A DNA stretch of 64,000 nt, from the NCBI RefSeq assembly GCF_004698125.1, contig NZ_ML214298.1, forward strand, positions 248,001 to 312,000, read 5' to 3'. A program made the translations under genes and the position numbers. Below are positions 35,457 to 45,385 of this stretch, in pieces. Source of the stretch: Halosimplex halophilum (GTDB lineage Archaea; Halobacteriota; Halobacteria; Halobacteriales; Haloarculaceae). A model generated the notes under the pieces. That model saw only the letters and a program-made list of their open reading frames with translations, did no database searches and was not told the origin of the DNA. The stretch's first letter is position 1; the number at the start of each line of letters is the position of its first letter.

Positions 35457-36701
35457 CTAGACGCCCGTGGAGTACCGCAGGATGCCGGCGATGCCGCCGA
35501 ACGCCGAGAGCAGCTGCTCGCCCTTCTCGAAGTCCGTCGAGACGAAGTACGTCTCGGTGCCGCGCTGGTCGGCCAGCTCCATCAGGTGGTCGATGGCGTC
35601 CTCGCGGTCGCCCTCCATCTCCTCGCCGCAGCGGTCGCAGGTCCGCTCGTCGTCGAGACTCTCCGACTGGCCGAGCAGTTCCCGCTCGGTGTGGCCCTCG
35701 GGACAGTCGTAGACGGCCACGTCCTGGCGGAGGTCCTCGCTGAGCAGGAGCGTCTCGACGGCGCCCATGTTGAGGTTCTCGCGGGTGGGGCCGAACCCGT
35801 AGGTCGCCAGGTCGCCGTCGTGGAGCTCGTCGAAGAACCGCTCCATGTACTTCTTGTCCTGGAGCATCTCGTGCTCGTCGAGCACGTCCTGGGCGGCGTC
35901 GACGAGGTCGTGGAGCCCGGACTCGTCGGTGTAGGCCACGTCGAACTTCCCCAGCACCATGTCGCCGAGCTCGTGGTGGAGGTAGTCGCCGTCGAGGAAC
36001 TCGTCTTTGGTCGGGGAGGGGCCGCCCACGAGGATGCCGTCCATCTCGTGGCGCTCGTCGACGAACAGGTCGTTGGCCATCCCCGCGACCTCCTGGTAGA
36101 AGTTGTCGATGGCCTCCAGGCGCAGGCGGGCGAACCGCTGGGCGGACTGACCACCCTTCCGCTGCTTGCCCGGCACCAGCGAGGAGGCCGACTTCACGGG
36201 CTCGACGCGCTTGCCGCGCAGCCAGCCGACGTTGGCCTCCCGCCGGTCGAGGACGATCAGGCCGAACAGGCCCTTGTCGGCGAGCATCTCCTCCAGCGGC
36301 TCGGTGAGGAAATCACTGTCGCAGTGGTAGCGGAACGACTCGATGGGCTGGGGCGGACTCTCCAGCGTGCGGGTGATCATGTCCGACCGACCGCCGCCGG
36401 TGTCGATGGCGCCCGAGAAGACGACCATCCCGTTCTCCGGCGGGTAGGTGTCGTAGTAGCGCAGCCGGTCCTTGATGGAGGTCAGGGCGTCCTGGACGGC
36501 CGTGCGGGTGTCCTTGGACTTGATGTTCGACGCCTCGGAGTGCTCCTGGGTGACGTGTTCGACGACGCTGCTGACCTGCCGGTCCTCCGGGATGTAGATC
36601 GAGACCAGCTGCGTCCCCGACCCGCTGTAGCCCTTCAGCTCCTCGATGACCTTGCGGAACTCGTATTTCTGTTTGTCCGACTGTTCCTGTTGCTCACTCA
36701 T
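35457..36701 (-). CDS. prf1: Peptide chain release factor aRF1
   Basis: A 414-residue class I release factor of the archaeal/eukaryotic eRF1 type. Stop-codon recognition motif NIKS is at residues 59-62, the peptidyl-hydrolysis motif GGQ at 183-185 (RKGGQSAQRF), and the C-terminal domain has a CxxC minidomain (ERTCDRCGEEM). It reads all three stop codons and frees the finished protein. It is an isolated gene, convergent with DUF6276 and divergent from the small membrane protein downstream of 36989. Confidence 0.95.
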   Translation of the reverse strand: MSEQQEQSDKQKYEFRKVIEELKGYSGSGTQLVSIYIPEDRQVSSVVEHVTQEHSEASNIKSKDTRTAVQDALTSIKDRLRYYDTYPPENGMVVFSGAIDTGGGRSDMITRTLESPPQPIESFRYHCDSDFLTEPLEEMLADKGLFGLIVLDRREANVGWLRGKRVEPVKSASSLVPGKQRKGGQSAQRFARLRLEAIDNFYQEVAGMANDLFVDERHEMDGILVGGPSPTKDEFLDGDYLHHELGDMVLGKFDVAYTDESGLHDLVDAAQDVLDEHEMLQDKKYMERFFDELHDGDLATYGFGPTRENLNMGAVETLLLSEDLRQDVAVYDCPEGHTERELLGQSESLDDERTCDRCGEEMEGDREDAIDHLMELADQRGTETYFVSTDFEKGEQLLSAFGGIAGILRYSTGV

Positions 36702-36988
36702 TGTCCAAACGTGGGGCGCTCGGGGCTAAGTAAGTGTTGACCTCCCCGGAGGGCCGCCGCCCGAGGTGTCGATCCCGGGCGCCGAGAGGCCGGTTTGCGG
36801 TGGCCGCGGCGGCGGCCGGTTCGTGGCGGCCGCGACGGCCGGGAGGTCGGGAACCGGACCTGTGGCGGCCGCAACGCCTAAGAGGGCGGGACCGGCAGGT
36901 TCCCGTACGGACGCGACAGGCCGGGTCGTTCCCCGTGGTGGGCGGGACGACCGGCCGCGAGCGGGACGCGGACCCGCGGGTGGGTGAC

Positions 36989-37438
36989 GTGAGCACGGAT
37001 ACGACAGCGGACGAGCACGGCCGGATCTACGGGCGGGTAGCCGGTGCTGTCGGCGGCGTCGCCGGGCCGGTCGGGGCGTGGTTGCGGGCGTGGTACCTGG
37101 GCGTCGGCCCCCGCTACCGGCCGGTGACCGCCGGGGCGTGGGCGCTGGCGCTCCTCGCGTACGCCGTGGGCGACACGGGACTGACGACGGTCGTCCTCGC
37201 GCTCGGCGGGTTCGAGGCGAACCCGGTCGCCCGCGCGTTCCTCGCGCACCTCGGGTACGCCGGGCTGGTCGTCCAGAAGTCGCTGGCGGTGGCGCTGCTG
37301 GCCGGGATCTGGCGGTACTACCCGACCGTCGGCGATATGCCGCGGGACCCGTGGCGGCTGGTCGTCCCGACGGTCGCGGCCGCCCGCGGGCTCCAGCTGG
37401 TCGCGGTCCACGTCTCGAACGTCCTCGCCCTGGTCTGA
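36989..37438 (+). CDS. Small membrane protein (DUF5658-like)
   Basis: A 149-residue protein with four hydrophobic segments in about residues 45-145. The core GDTGLTTVVLALGGFEANPVAR fits the D-x-x-T ... G-x-E-x-NP pattern of the DUF5658 family of unknown function. The GTG at 36989 is preferred because the sequence before it (GC-rich, with repeated GTGGCGGCCGC-like runs at 36794-36872) encodes no recognisable domain, although the frame is open back to 36734. Function unknown. Confidence 0.65.
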   Translation: MSTDTTADEHGRIYGRVAGAVGGVAGPVGAWLRAWYLGVGPRYRPVTAGAWALALLAYAVGDTGLTTVVLALGGFEANPVARAFLAHLGYAGLVVQKSLAVALLAGIWRYYPTVGDMPRDPWRLVVPTVAAARGLQLVAVHVSNVLALV

Positions 37439-37512
37439 CCGACGGACGGGCGTCCGACGGGCGTCGGAACGGACGGCGCCTTTATGTGGTCCCCGTGATT
37501 TGGAGTAACACA

Positions 37513-38319
37513 ATGGCGGGCTACGTCTGTACGGTCGCCGGTGGGAAAGGCGGTGTCGGCAAGACGACGACGGCGGTCAACGTCGCCGCGGCGATGGAGG
37601 AGGAGGGCTACGACGTGGTCGTCGTCGACGCCGACCTCGGCATGGCGAACCTCGGCGCGATGCTGGGGGTCGAACCCGAGACCAGCATCCACCAGGTCCT
37701 CGCCGGCGGGCGCGCCGTCAGCGACGCGCTGACGGACGTGCAGGGCGGGATCACGATCATCCCCGGCGAGCAGAGCCTGGAGGCGTTCGCCGACGCCGAC
37801 CCGGCGAAGCTCAAGAAGGTCATCAAGACGCTGCGCAACGCCTACGACGTGGTCCTCATCGACACCGGCGCCGGCCTCAGCCACGAGACGACCGTTCCGC
37901 TCGGCCTCGCGGACGGCGTCGTCCTCATCACCACGCCCGACGACGTGGCCGTCGGCGACGCCATCAAGACCGCCGAACTCGCCGAACGCGTCGACGGCGA
38001 GGTCATCGGCACCGTCCTCAACCGGACGACCACCGAGACGGACGTGGAGGCCATCGCCGACCGCTTCGACTCGAAGCTGCTGGCGGTGGTCCCCGACGAC
38101 ATCGAGGCGACCGCCGATGAACCGCTCGTACTCAACGCCCCCGCAAGCCCCGCCGCCGACGCCTACGTGCGCCTGACCGAACACCTGCTCGGCATCTTCT
38201 TCGAGGGGGCGGAGATCGACGACCTCGAGACCGCCGTCGACCGCGAGTGGTTCGTCGACGAGGACGACGAGGAGGACGACGAGGACGACTCCGGCGGCCG
38301 CTTCGGCCTGTTCGGCTGA
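37513..38319 (+). CDS. minD: MinD/ParA-family P-loop ATPase
   Basis: A 268-residue deviant-Walker ATPase: KGGVGKTTTA (residues 11-20), DADLGMANLG with the catalytic Asp, and IDTGAGLSHETT. It belongs to the MinD group, which in Halobacteria position motility and chemotaxis machinery rather than the Z-ring. The C-terminus lacks the amphipathic membrane helix of bacterial MinD and ends instead in a Glu/Asp run followed by GRFGLFG. CCTTTATG near 37479-37486 is a TATA box about 30 bases upstream of the ATG. It is alone in its transcription unit; which MinD paralogue it is cannot be told. Confidence 0.85.
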   Translation: MAGYVCTVAGGKGGVGKTTTAVNVAAAMEEEGYDVVVVDADLGMANLGAMLGVEPETSIHQVLAGGRAVSDALTDVQGGITIIPGEQSLEAFADADPAKLKKVIKTLRNAYDVVLIDTGAGLSHETTVPLGLADGVVLITTPDDVAVGDAIKTAELAERVDGEVIGTVLNRTTTETDVEAIADRFDSKLLAVVPDDIEATADEPLVLNAPASPAADAYVRLTEHLLGIFFEGAEIDDLETAVDREWFVDEDDEEDDEDDSGGRFGLFG

Positions 38320-38454
38320 CCGGCCGTCCGAACCGGCCCACCGCCCGCGGCCGGCGAACCCACCCGTCCCGCCGCACCCGCCTCCGCTCGAACGCGCCGG
38401 CCGCGCCCGGCCACATTCGTCATTCCTATATCCGCCGCTCGAAAACCGGGGAGT

Positions 38455-40212
38455 ATGTATCTCTCCCTGCGCTCGGAGGTCGAGGACGCCCTGCGCACGG
38501 CGCTGTCGGCCCTCGAGCTGCCGACCGAGGACCTGGGCATCGAGCGCCCGCCCGAGGACGTCGACGCCGCCGTCGCCTCCAGCGTCGCCTTCCGCCTGGC
38601 GGGCGAGGTCGGCGCGCCGCCGCCGCAGGTGGCCGCCGACGTGGCGAGCGAGATCGACCCCGCCGACTACGACTACCTCGGCCGGGTCGACACCCAGGGG
38701 CCCTACGTCAACTTCTTCCCCAGCGACCGCTACCTCGCCGAGACCGTCGAGCGCGCCCAGGCCGAGGGGTACGGCCGGCTGGACGACCGCGACACCTCCG
38801 TCGTCGTCGAGCACACCTCGGCCAACCCCACCGGTCCGGTCCACGTCGGCCGCGCCCGCAACCCCATCGTCGGCGACGCGCTCGCCCGCGTGCTCGAGTT
38901 CGCCGGCTACGACGTGGACACCCACTACTACGTCAACGACGCCGGCCGCCAGGTCGCCGTGTTCACCTGGGCCTACGAGACCTTCGACGAGAGCGACCTG
39001 CCCGAGCCCGAGCGCGACAAGCCCGACTACGACCTCGTCCGCTACTACCGCAAGGGCAACGCCTACCTCGACGAGGCGCCCGACTCCGAGGTCGAGGCCG
39101 CCGAGGCCGAGATCGAGGCCATCATGCAGGGCCTGGAGGACGGCGACGAGGCGACCTACGAGCGGGTCAGCGAGGTCGTCGACGGGGTGCTGAACGGGAT
39201 GACCCAGACCTTGGGGCGGCTGCCCGCCGAGTTCGACGAGTTCGTCAAGGAGACGCGGTTCATGCGCGACGGGTCGACCGGCGACGTGGTCGAGCGCCTG
39301 CAGGCCCTCGACGAGGCCGTCTACGAGGACGACGCCTGGCAACTGGACCTGCCGGGCTTCGACAAGAACCTCGTCTTCCTGCGCTCGGACGGCACGACGC
39401 TGTACACGACGCGGGACATCGCCCACCACGAGTGGAAGTTCGAGGAGTACGACCGCGCCGTGACGGTCATCGGCGAGGACCACAAGCTCACCTTCGACCA
39501 GCTCAACGAGACGCTGGAGCTGCTGGGCCGCGACACCGACCGGCTGGACCAGGTGTTCTACTCGTGGGTGAACCTCCCCGGCGGCGAGGGGATGTCCACC
39601 CGCGAGGGGACCGGCGTCGACCTCGACGACCTGCTCGACGAGGCCATCGACCGCGCCCGCGAGGAGGTCGAGGACCGGCTGGACGACCGCCTGCGCGACG
39701 ACGACCTCGACGCCGATGACGTCGAGCGCATCGCCGAACAGGTCGGGACCGGCGCCGTGCGCTACGACATCGTCTCCAAGCAGCCGACCAAGTCGATCAC
39801 CTTCGAGTGGGAGCGGGCGCTGGACTTCGAGGCGCAGTCGGCGCCGTACGTCCAGTACGTCCACGCACGCGCCTGCGGCATCCTCGACGAGGCCGAGAGC
39901 GAGGGGCTCGACCCCGCCGACGCGGTCGACCCCGACCTGCTCGCCACCGACGCCGAGCGGGACCTCCTCCGGACGATCGCCCGCTTCCCCGCGGTCGTCG
40001 AGGAGGCCGGCGAGGAACTGGAACCGCACCGCGTCGCCACCTACACGCGGACGTTCGCCGAGCAGTTCAACGCCTTCTACCGGGAGTGTCCCGTGCTGAC
40101 GGCCGACGACGAACCGACCCGCCGCGCGCGACTCGCGCTGGTCGCCGCGGCCCGCGAGACGGTCGGCAACGCCCTCGGCCTGCTGGGCGTCGCCGCGCCG
40201 GACTCGATGTAA
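38455..40212 (+). CDS. argS: Arginine--tRNA ligase
   Basis: A 585-residue class I aminoacyl-tRNA synthetase that charges tRNA-Arg. It has the N-terminal Add-1 domain, the HIGH-type signature [15 protein letters not shown] near residue 122, the MSTREG form of KMSKS near residue 380, and a C-terminal anticodon-binding helical domain ending [20 protein letters not shown] near 38431 lies about 25 bases before the ATG. Confidence 0.96.
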   Translation: MYLSLRSEVEDALRTALSALELPTEDLGIERPPEDVDAAVASSVAFRLAGEVGAPPPQVAADVASEIDPADYDYLGRVDTQGPYVNFFPSDRYLAETVERAQAEGYGRLDDRDTSVVVEHTSANPTGPVHVGRARNPIVGDALARVLEFAGYDVDTHYYVNDAGRQVAVFTWAYETFDESDLPEPERDKPDYDLVRYYRKGNAYLDEAPDSEVEAAEAEIEAIMQGLEDGDEATYERVSEVVDGVLNGMTQTLGRLPAEFDEFVKETRFMRDGSTGDVVERLQALDEAVYEDDAWQLDLPGFDKNLVFLRSDGTTLYTTRDIAHHEWKFEEYDRAVTVIGEDHKLTFDQLNETLELLGRDTDRLDQVFYSWVNLPGGEGMSTREGTGVDLDDLLDEAIDRAREEVEDRLDDRLRDDDLDADDVERIAEQVGTGAVRYDIVSKQPTKSITFEWERALDFEAQSAPYVQYVHARACGILDEAESEGLDPADAVDPDLLATDAERDLLRTIARFPAVVEEAGEELEPHRVATYTRTFAEQFNAFYRECPVLTADDEPTRRARLALVAAARETVGNALGLLGVAAPDSM

Positions 40213-40252
40213 GCCGCCGGGAACCTCGCCGCCCGTCTCGGTCTGTCGCCGC

Positions 40253-40366
40253 TCACAGCCCGCCGAGCGCGATCAGGACGCCCGCCAGCGTCGCCAGCGC
40301 GAGCACCACGAAGACGAACACCCACCAGCCGGGCACGTCGCCGTCGGCGCCGTCGCGCGCGCTCAT
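40253..40366 (-). CDS. 37-residue single-helix membrane protein
   Basis: A very short open frame with an acidic N-terminus (MSARDGADGDVPGW) and one transmembrane helix (WVFVFVVLALATLAGVLIAL) to the end. The pattern of acidic head, VPxWWVF and a single helix resembles tiny membrane proteins found in many Halobacteria next to housekeeping genes. It is convergent with argS (40 bases). No function is known; the call rests on its protein-like sequence and intact start and stop. Confidence 0.55.
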   Translation of the reverse strand: MSARDGADGDVPGWWVFVFVVLALATLAGVLIALGGL

Positions 40367-40530
40367 CGTCCGATCACCACGGCGCCGGCGCTCGCGGGAC
40401 TCCGCCGAGTCGTTGCCATCGCCGGATCAATTCACAGCGTACTGACTAATAGCTGCTGGCCGCGCTCTCGCCGACCGGCACCTATCTGGTTAGGTACGAC
40501 GCTGAGGGCGGGTCGGCGCGTGGGTCGAGT

Positions 40531-42321
40531 GTGAGCGGACTCGCCGCGCTCTCGTCGTGGCTGGCGGTCGGGTCGCTGGCCGCGGCGGGGGGAACGGCCG
40601 CGCTGGTCGCCTACCTGTGGCGCCACCTCGGCAAGCCGGGGGCGGGCTGGTTCGTCGCGACGCTGGTCGCGCAGACGCTGTTCTGTCTGCTGGCGGGGCT
40701 GTCGCTGACCGTCGGGGACCCGGGTGCGCGACTCGTCCTCGAGGCACTGACCTGGGCGGCGCTGACGTGGGTCGGCCCGCTCTTTCTCGCGTTCGCGCTG
40801 GAGTACACCGGCCGGAGCGGCCTGCTCGACGGCTGGACGGTCGTGCCCGTCGCGGCGCTGACTTCGCTCGTCGTCGCGACGGCGCCGGTCAACGACGTGG
40901 TCCTGCGGAACTTCCGGGTCGACCCGACGGGGGCGGCCGCGACGGTGTCCTACGCGCTCGAACCGTGGGGGCTGTTCGCCGTCGCGTTCGGCACGGGCAT
41001 GGCCGGGGTCGCGGTGGCCCTGCTGCTCGACACCGTGTTGAGCTACGGGCCCCTCTACCGGCGCGAGGCCGCCGCCGTCGCGCTCAGCACCGTCACGCCG
41101 ACGCTCGGGGTGACGATGTGGGTCTTCGACCTGGGGCCGGACCCCTCGCTGGCCTTCGTCGCGGTGCTGTTCGTCCCGCACGTCCTGCTCGACGCCTACG
41201 CGTTCGTCGAGAGCGGGATGTTCGAGACGAACCCGACGACCCGCCGGGCCGCCGACCGCACCGCCATCGACGACATCGGGACGCCCGTGCTCGTGGTCGA
41301 CCCCGACGCCCGCGTCGTCGACTACAACGCCGCGGCCGACCCGCTGCTGGAGTCCGGCCGCGACGGGACGACGCTGCTCGGCACCCCCATCTCCGAGCTG
41401 GTCGACCTCGACGCCGACCCGGTCGCCGACGGGGGCGCGGCCGACGGCGCGGTCGCCGGCAGGGCGGACCCGGTCGGGTCGGCGGGCGACCCCGGCGCGG
41501 CGGACGAACTCGTCGCCGTCCGCTCGGGCGGGCGCCGCCGGGAGTTCCTCGTCTCGCGGTCGACGCTGACCGACCCGAAGGGCGCGGCCGTCGGGACGAC
41601 GCTCGTCTTCCAGGACGTGACCCGCGAGCGGCGCCGCGAGCAGCGGCTCGACGTGCTCAACCGGGTCCTCCGGCACAACCTGCGCAACAAGATGACCGCC
41701 GTCGCCGGCAACGCCGAGCTCATCGCCGACCGCAGCGACGACGACCGGCTGGTCGACAGCGCGGACATCATCGAGGGCAGCGCCCGCGAGCTCATCGACA
41801 TCGGCGAGAAGGCCCGGGCGTTCGAGCAGTGTCGCCGCGACGGCCCGCGCTACCGGTCGACCCCGGTCGCGGAGGTCATCTCCGGGGCGGTCGCCGACTA
41901 CCGCGAGGCGGCCGCGAGCCTCGACGTGACCGTCGACGGCGACGCCACGGCCGCGACCGACCCGCGACTGCTCCGGCTGGTCGTCGCCAACCTCGTCGAG
42001 AACTCGGTTGACCACGTCGACGACCCGACCGTCTCCGTGACGGCGACCGTCGACGCCGGCGAGCTCCGGGTGACCGTCGCCGACGACGGCCCCGGCATCC
42101 CCGAGGCGGAGCTGGCGCCCCTCGACGCGGGGGCCGAGACCCAGCTGAACCACGCCACCGGCATCGGCCTCTGGGTCGTCCAATGGAGCGCCGACGCGCT
42201 CGGCGGCTCCGTCTCCTTCGACACCGACGACGGCACCACGGTCACCGTCCGCCTCCCGGACGGCCCCGGCGGCTTCGACGGGAACGGCGCTGGGCCAGCG
42301 TCAGATGACACGGATACATAG
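40531..42321 (+). CDS. Membrane sensor histidine kinase (7TM, PAS, HisKA, HATPase)
   Basis: A 596-residue kinase. Residues 1-215 hold seven hydrophobic helices of the 7TMR-HisK N-terminal type, with LEYTGRSG after helix 3. A PAS domain (about 245-365) follows, then the HisKA helix with phosphorylated H382 (LNRVLRHNLRNKM), then the HATPase domain with N box NLVENSVDH, G1 DDGPGIPE and G2 GIGLWVVQW. The start is a GTG at 40531. No response regulator lies nearby, as is common for haloarchaeal orphan kinases. The gene downstream encodes a transducer-like protein but has its own promoter region. Confidence 0.88.
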   Translation: MSGLAALSSWLAVGSLAAAGGTAALVAYLWRHLGKPGAGWFVATLVAQTLFCLLAGLSLTVGDPGARLVLEALTWAALTWVGPLFLAFALEYTGRSGLLDGWTVVPVAALTSLVVATAPVNDVVLRNFRVDPTGAAATVSYALEPWGLFAVAFGTGMAGVAVALLLDTVLSYGPLYRREAAAVALSTVTPTLGVTMWVFDLGPDPSLAFVAVLFVPHVLLDAYAFVESGMFETNPTTRRAADRTAIDDIGTPVLVVDPDARVVDYNAAADPLLESGRDGTTLLGTPISELVDLDADPVADGGAADGAVAGRADPVGSAGDPGAADELVAVRSGGRRREFLVSRSTLTDPKGAAVGTTLVFQDVTRERRREQRLDVLNRVLRHNLRNKMTAVAGNAELIADRSDDDRLVDSADIIEGSARELIDIGEKARAFEQCRRDGPRYRSTPVAEVISGAVADYREAAASLDVTVDGDATAATDPRLLRLVVANLVENSVDHVDDPTVSVTATVDAGELRVTVADDGPGIPEAELAPLDAGAETQLNHATGIGLWVVQWSADALGGSVSFDTDDGTTVTVRLPDGPGGFDGNGAGPASDDTDT

Positions 42322-42380
42322 TTCTCGGTAGCGCTCCCCATCGCTCACCGGATCGCTATAGCGAACTTAGTCACGGTCTT

Positions 42381-42405
42381 GTCCGTCGCTCCGGTAGCGA
42401 CGGAC
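42381..42405 (+). promoter_or_regulatory. Perfect inverted repeat in the 5' region of the transducer-like gene
   Basis: GTCCGTCGCT (42381-42390) and AGCGACGGAC (42396-42405) form a perfect ten-base inverted repeat around CCGGT. TATA-like stretches (GCTATAGC at 42355-42362 and ACTTAGT at 42365-42371) lie just upstream, so the repeat covers or directly follows the expected transcript start. It may be an operator or an RNA hairpin. Confidence 0.45.
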
Positions 42406-42450
42406 GACCGACGCGGCCGAGTCGACGGGTTCGGCGCGTCGACAGCCACC

Positions 42451-43569
42451 ATGAGCGACACCACGAACGACACCGACGCGGCAGGCGAGGGGACAGCGAC
42501 GAGCGACGGGGACGCCGACCGACCGACCACGAGTGTCGAGGGCGCCGGAGAGCCGGCGGAACTCGACGGGCTCGCGGTCGACGAGGCGGTCGAGCGCGTC
42601 CGCGCCCGCGAGCCCGACCGCGACCCCGAGACCGTCCGCGCCGCGCTCGGGTTCGTCGCCGAGGACGGCGTCGTCAGCCGCGACGCCCTCCGCGAGTCGC
42701 TGAAACTCACCTCGAAGGTGCTCACGACCGCGGAGACGCGGGTGGAACTCGCCGGCATCGCGCTGGACGACGCCCGCGAGGCCGCCGAGTCGGTCCCGGA
42801 CCTCCCGACCGTCGAGGCCCGCCTCGAGGACTTCGCGGCCGAGGTGGCCGCCGTCGAGAACCGCGCCGCCGCCCTCGGGGAGGACCTCCAGGCGGTCGTC
42901 GACGACCGCGCCGATCCCGCCGCCCGGTTCGCCGTCGCCGACGGCCTCCGGCAGGTCGACGAGCGGGCACGCGAGGTCCAGCGGACCGCCGACGAGATCC
43001 AGTTCGACCTCGAGGCGTTCGAGCGGTGGCTCGACAGCCACGCCGTCCGCGTCCGCGACCTCGGCGAGGACCTCGACGCGCTCGCGGCCTCGCTGGACGA
43101 CCTGGCGACCGCGGTCGACGCTATCGAGGCGGCGTCCACCGGCGACGCCGTCGAGACGGCTGCCGGCGAGGCCGGCGGGAACGCCGCCGCCGACAGTGAT
43201 GCCGGCGTGGACGATCCCGCCCGGGCCTGGTTCGACGCCACGTGCAGCCACCGGGCGACCGGCCTCACCGTCGCGGACCTGCGGGCGGAGCTCGGGGATC
43301 TGCGGACGTGGGCCGACCGCGAGGGCGCCGACCCCGTCGGCGAGGGCGGGCTGGACGACCTGGCGGCCCGCCTCGACGACCTCGACGGCCGTCACGGGGC
43401 GCTGGGCGAGCGGCTGGACGCGGCGGCCGAACCCGAGTGGACCGACCGGTTCGGCGAGGCGGTCGCCGCCGTCGAGTCGGACCTGGCAGACTGCGCTCCG
43501 CCGGTCGACTGGGGAGTCGTGCAGTCGACGGTCGAGGAGCACCGCGCCGACATCGGGTCGGACGCGTAG
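42451..43569 (+). CDS. Halo transducer-like helical protein
   Basis: A 372-residue, very acidic, mostly helical protein without membrane segments. After a Thr/Asp-rich N-terminus it has a region (VDEAVERVRAREPDRDPETVRAAL) and long heptad-like helices (residues 90-230) with regular Ala and Leu, resembling the signalling helices of methyl-accepting transducers; haloarchaeal relatives are usually labelled halo transducer protein. No HAMP or MCP hairpin tip is visible, so a real transducer function is doubtful. ATG 42451 is chosen since the frame before it covers the inverted repeat. Confidence 0.65.
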   Translation: MSDTTNDTDAAGEGTATSDGDADRPTTSVEGAGEPAELDGLAVDEAVERVRAREPDRDPETVRAALGFVAEDGVVSRDALRESLKLTSKVLTTAETRVELAGIALDDAREAAESVPDLPTVEARLEDFAAEVAAVENRAAALGEDLQAVVDDRADPAARFAVADGLRQVDERAREVQRTADEIQFDLEAFERWLDSHAVRVRDLGEDLDALAASLDDLATAVDAIEAASTGDAVETAAGEAGGNAAADSDAGVDDPARAWFDATCSHRATGLTVADLRAELGDLRTWADREGADPVGEGGLDDLAARLDDLDGRHGALGERLDAAAEPEWTDRFGEAVAAVESDLADCAPPVDWGVVQSTVEEHRADIGSDA

Positions 43570-43676
43570 CCCGGGGCGCCCCGGTCCGGGCCAGTGCGGA
43601 CCGACGTTCTTCGAGGGATTCGCGGCCGAGAGGGACGGATGTGCGGAAAACGGTCGGCGGGTCGGAGGGCGAGCGG

Positions 43677-44705
43677 TCAGCGGTTCCGCTCGCGGACGGC
43701 GGCGCGGGCGGCCACGTCGGCGACGGCGGCGCCGCGGTCGGCGGTCCGCCCGATGCGGTCGAGCGCGCGCGCCAGCGCGACGGTCGCGGCGGTCGAGCCG
43801 TCGAAGGGGTCGGTCGCCTCGTCGAACAGCGCCGCGTCGACGGCCTCGACCTCGGCGACGGCCCGCTCGTGGCCGTCCAGCGCGACCGCGGTCTGGTCCA
43901 CGTCGGCGTCGTCGAGGACGGCCGTCGTCGCGTCGTCGACGACCGACCGGGCGGCCTCGGCGGCCTCGCGGACGTTCTCGGCCACGGGATCGGGGAGCGG
44001 CTCGGGGAGCCGGCGGGCGGCGTCGGCGAGGCCGACCCCCTGGCGGGCCACCCCTTCCAGCGCCCGGGCGGTCACGTAGTAGTCGAACAGCGTCGGGCGG
44101 GCGAGCCCGAGGCGGTCGATCTCCTCCAGGGAGACGAGCGACCGCGAGAGGTGACGGGCGACCATCCGGAAGAGGCGGTCGGCCTCGTCGGCGCGCCCGC
44201 GGAGCCGCTCGTGGGCCTCGGCGTCGGCGGCGACCAGCGCGTCTGTCGCCGAGCGGTGGATCGACAGCGCGGTGAACTGCAGCTGGACGACCGACTGCCG
44301 GACGGAGACGCTCGCCGCGTCGAGCAGGTGCTGGACGGTGATCTCCCTCTCGGTCTCGACGAGGAGGTCGGTGCCGACGAGGTTCCGGACGACCGAGCGG
44401 GCCGCCCGGCGCTGCTCGTCGGTGAACTCGCCGGCCGGGTCGAGCGTGACCGTCTCGAAGCCGGCGGCGTGGGCCGCCCGGAGCGCGCGCCGGACCAGCG
44501 CTGGCTCCGTCCCGTCGACGGCGAGGGTGGCGGTGGCCAGCTCGTCCACGTCCTTCTCGGCGGCGCGGAGGACGATGGAGTCGTCGCCGTGGGTGGTGAG
44601 ATACAGCTCCATCCCGGCCTCGAGCTGGTGGTCGTTCGCCCACTCCTTGGGGATCGACACCGTGTACGTGCCGCCGCCGACCTGCTGGAGTTTGCGCGTC
44701 TGCAT
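43677..44705 (-). CDS. PhoU-domain regulator with N-terminal AbrB DNA-binding domain
   Basis: A 342-residue protein with an AbrB/SpoVT swapped-hairpin domain at residues 1-47 (TYTVSIPKEWANDHQLEAGM) followed by two PhoU-type helical bundles. PhoU proteins restrain the Pst transporter and phosphate signalling; the DNA-binding domain suggests that this one also acts at promoters. Its ATG overlaps the TGA of the preceding phoU in the sequence TGATG, so it is the last gene of the pst operon. Confidence 0.88.
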   Translation of the reverse strand: MQTRKLQQVGGGTYTVSIPKEWANDHQLEAGMELYLTTHGDDSIVLRAAEKDVDELATATLAVDGTEPALVRRALRAAHAAGFETVTLDPAGEFTDEQRRAARSVVRNLVGTDLLVETEREITVQHLLDAASVSVRQSVVQLQFTALSIHRSATDALVAADAEAHERLRGRADEADRLFRMVARHLSRSLVSLEEIDRLGLARPTLFDYYVTARALEGVARQGVGLADAARRLPEPLPDPVAENVREAAEAARSVVDDATTAVLDDADVDQTAVALDGHERAVAEVEAVDAALFDEATDPFDGSTAATVALARALDRIGRTADRGAAVADVAARAAVRERNR

Positions 44706-45385
44706 CAGTAGAGCAACTCGGGGTCGCTTTCGAGCATGTACAGCGTCCGCGCGGCGACGTTGACCCCGTGGTCGCCGACGCGTTCGAGGTCCCGGACCGT
44801 CAGCAGCAGCCGGGACACGTCGTCCAGTACCCGTTCGGCCGCCCACGAGTCGTCGCCGGCCTCCCGTTCGAGCAGGTCGCGGACGACCCGCTCGCTGGCG
44901 CGCTGACACAGCGCGTCCAGATCGTCGTCCCGCGCGGCGACCGCCCGGCAGGCGTCGGCGTCGCCGTCCTCGTAGGCGTCCAGCGCCGCGGCCACCTGGT
45001 CGCGGGCGTCGTCGCCGATGGCCCGCACGTCCACCTCGTCGGCCGGCCGGTCGGCCGCCAGCGCGTAGCGGCCGAGGTTGGTCGCCAGGTCGGCCACCCG
45101 TTCCAGATCCGTCAGGATCTTGAACGAGGCGGCGACAAAGCGCAGGTCCGACGCGACCGGCTGCTGGAGCGCCAGCAGGTCCACGCAGTCGCCCTCCAGG
45201 GCGAGATAGCGGTCGTTGATCGCGGCGTCGCCGTCGATCACTTCCTCGGCGAGGTCGTCGTCGCCGGTCGCCAGGGCGGTCAGCCCGTCGTCCAGCTGGG
45301 CGAGCGCGTCGTCGCCCAGCGCGCGCACGTCGGCCCGGAGGTCGTCCAGCGCCGCCCGGTATGTCTCGCGCGTCACGGCGATCAC
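44705..45385 (-). CDS. phoU: Phosphate signalling protein PhoU
   Basis: A 226-residue PhoU with two three-helix bundles, each with the metal-binding E/DxxxD pattern ([13 protein letters not shown] and [13 protein letters not shown]). It links the PstB ATPase to control of uptake. The GTG start at 45385 overlaps the pstB stop by four bases (GTGA). The longer open frame to 46198 is read-through across pstB. Confidence 0.92.
   Translation of the reverse strand: MIAVTRETYRAALDDLRADVRALGDDALAQLDDGLTALATGDDDLAEEVIDGDAAINDRYLALEGDCVDLLALQQPVASDLRFVAASFKILTDLERVADLATNLGRYALAADRPADEVDVRAIGDDARDQVAAALDAYEDGDADACRAVAARDDDLDALCQRASERVVRDLLEREAGDDSWAAERVLDDVSRLLLTVRDLERVGDHGVNVAARTLYMLESDPELLY

Noticed and set aside
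36734-36988. N-terminal extension of the small membrane protein back to 36734
   Set aside because: The extra 85 codons are GC-repeat sequence with no domain, and the family-like part begins after the GTG at 36989.
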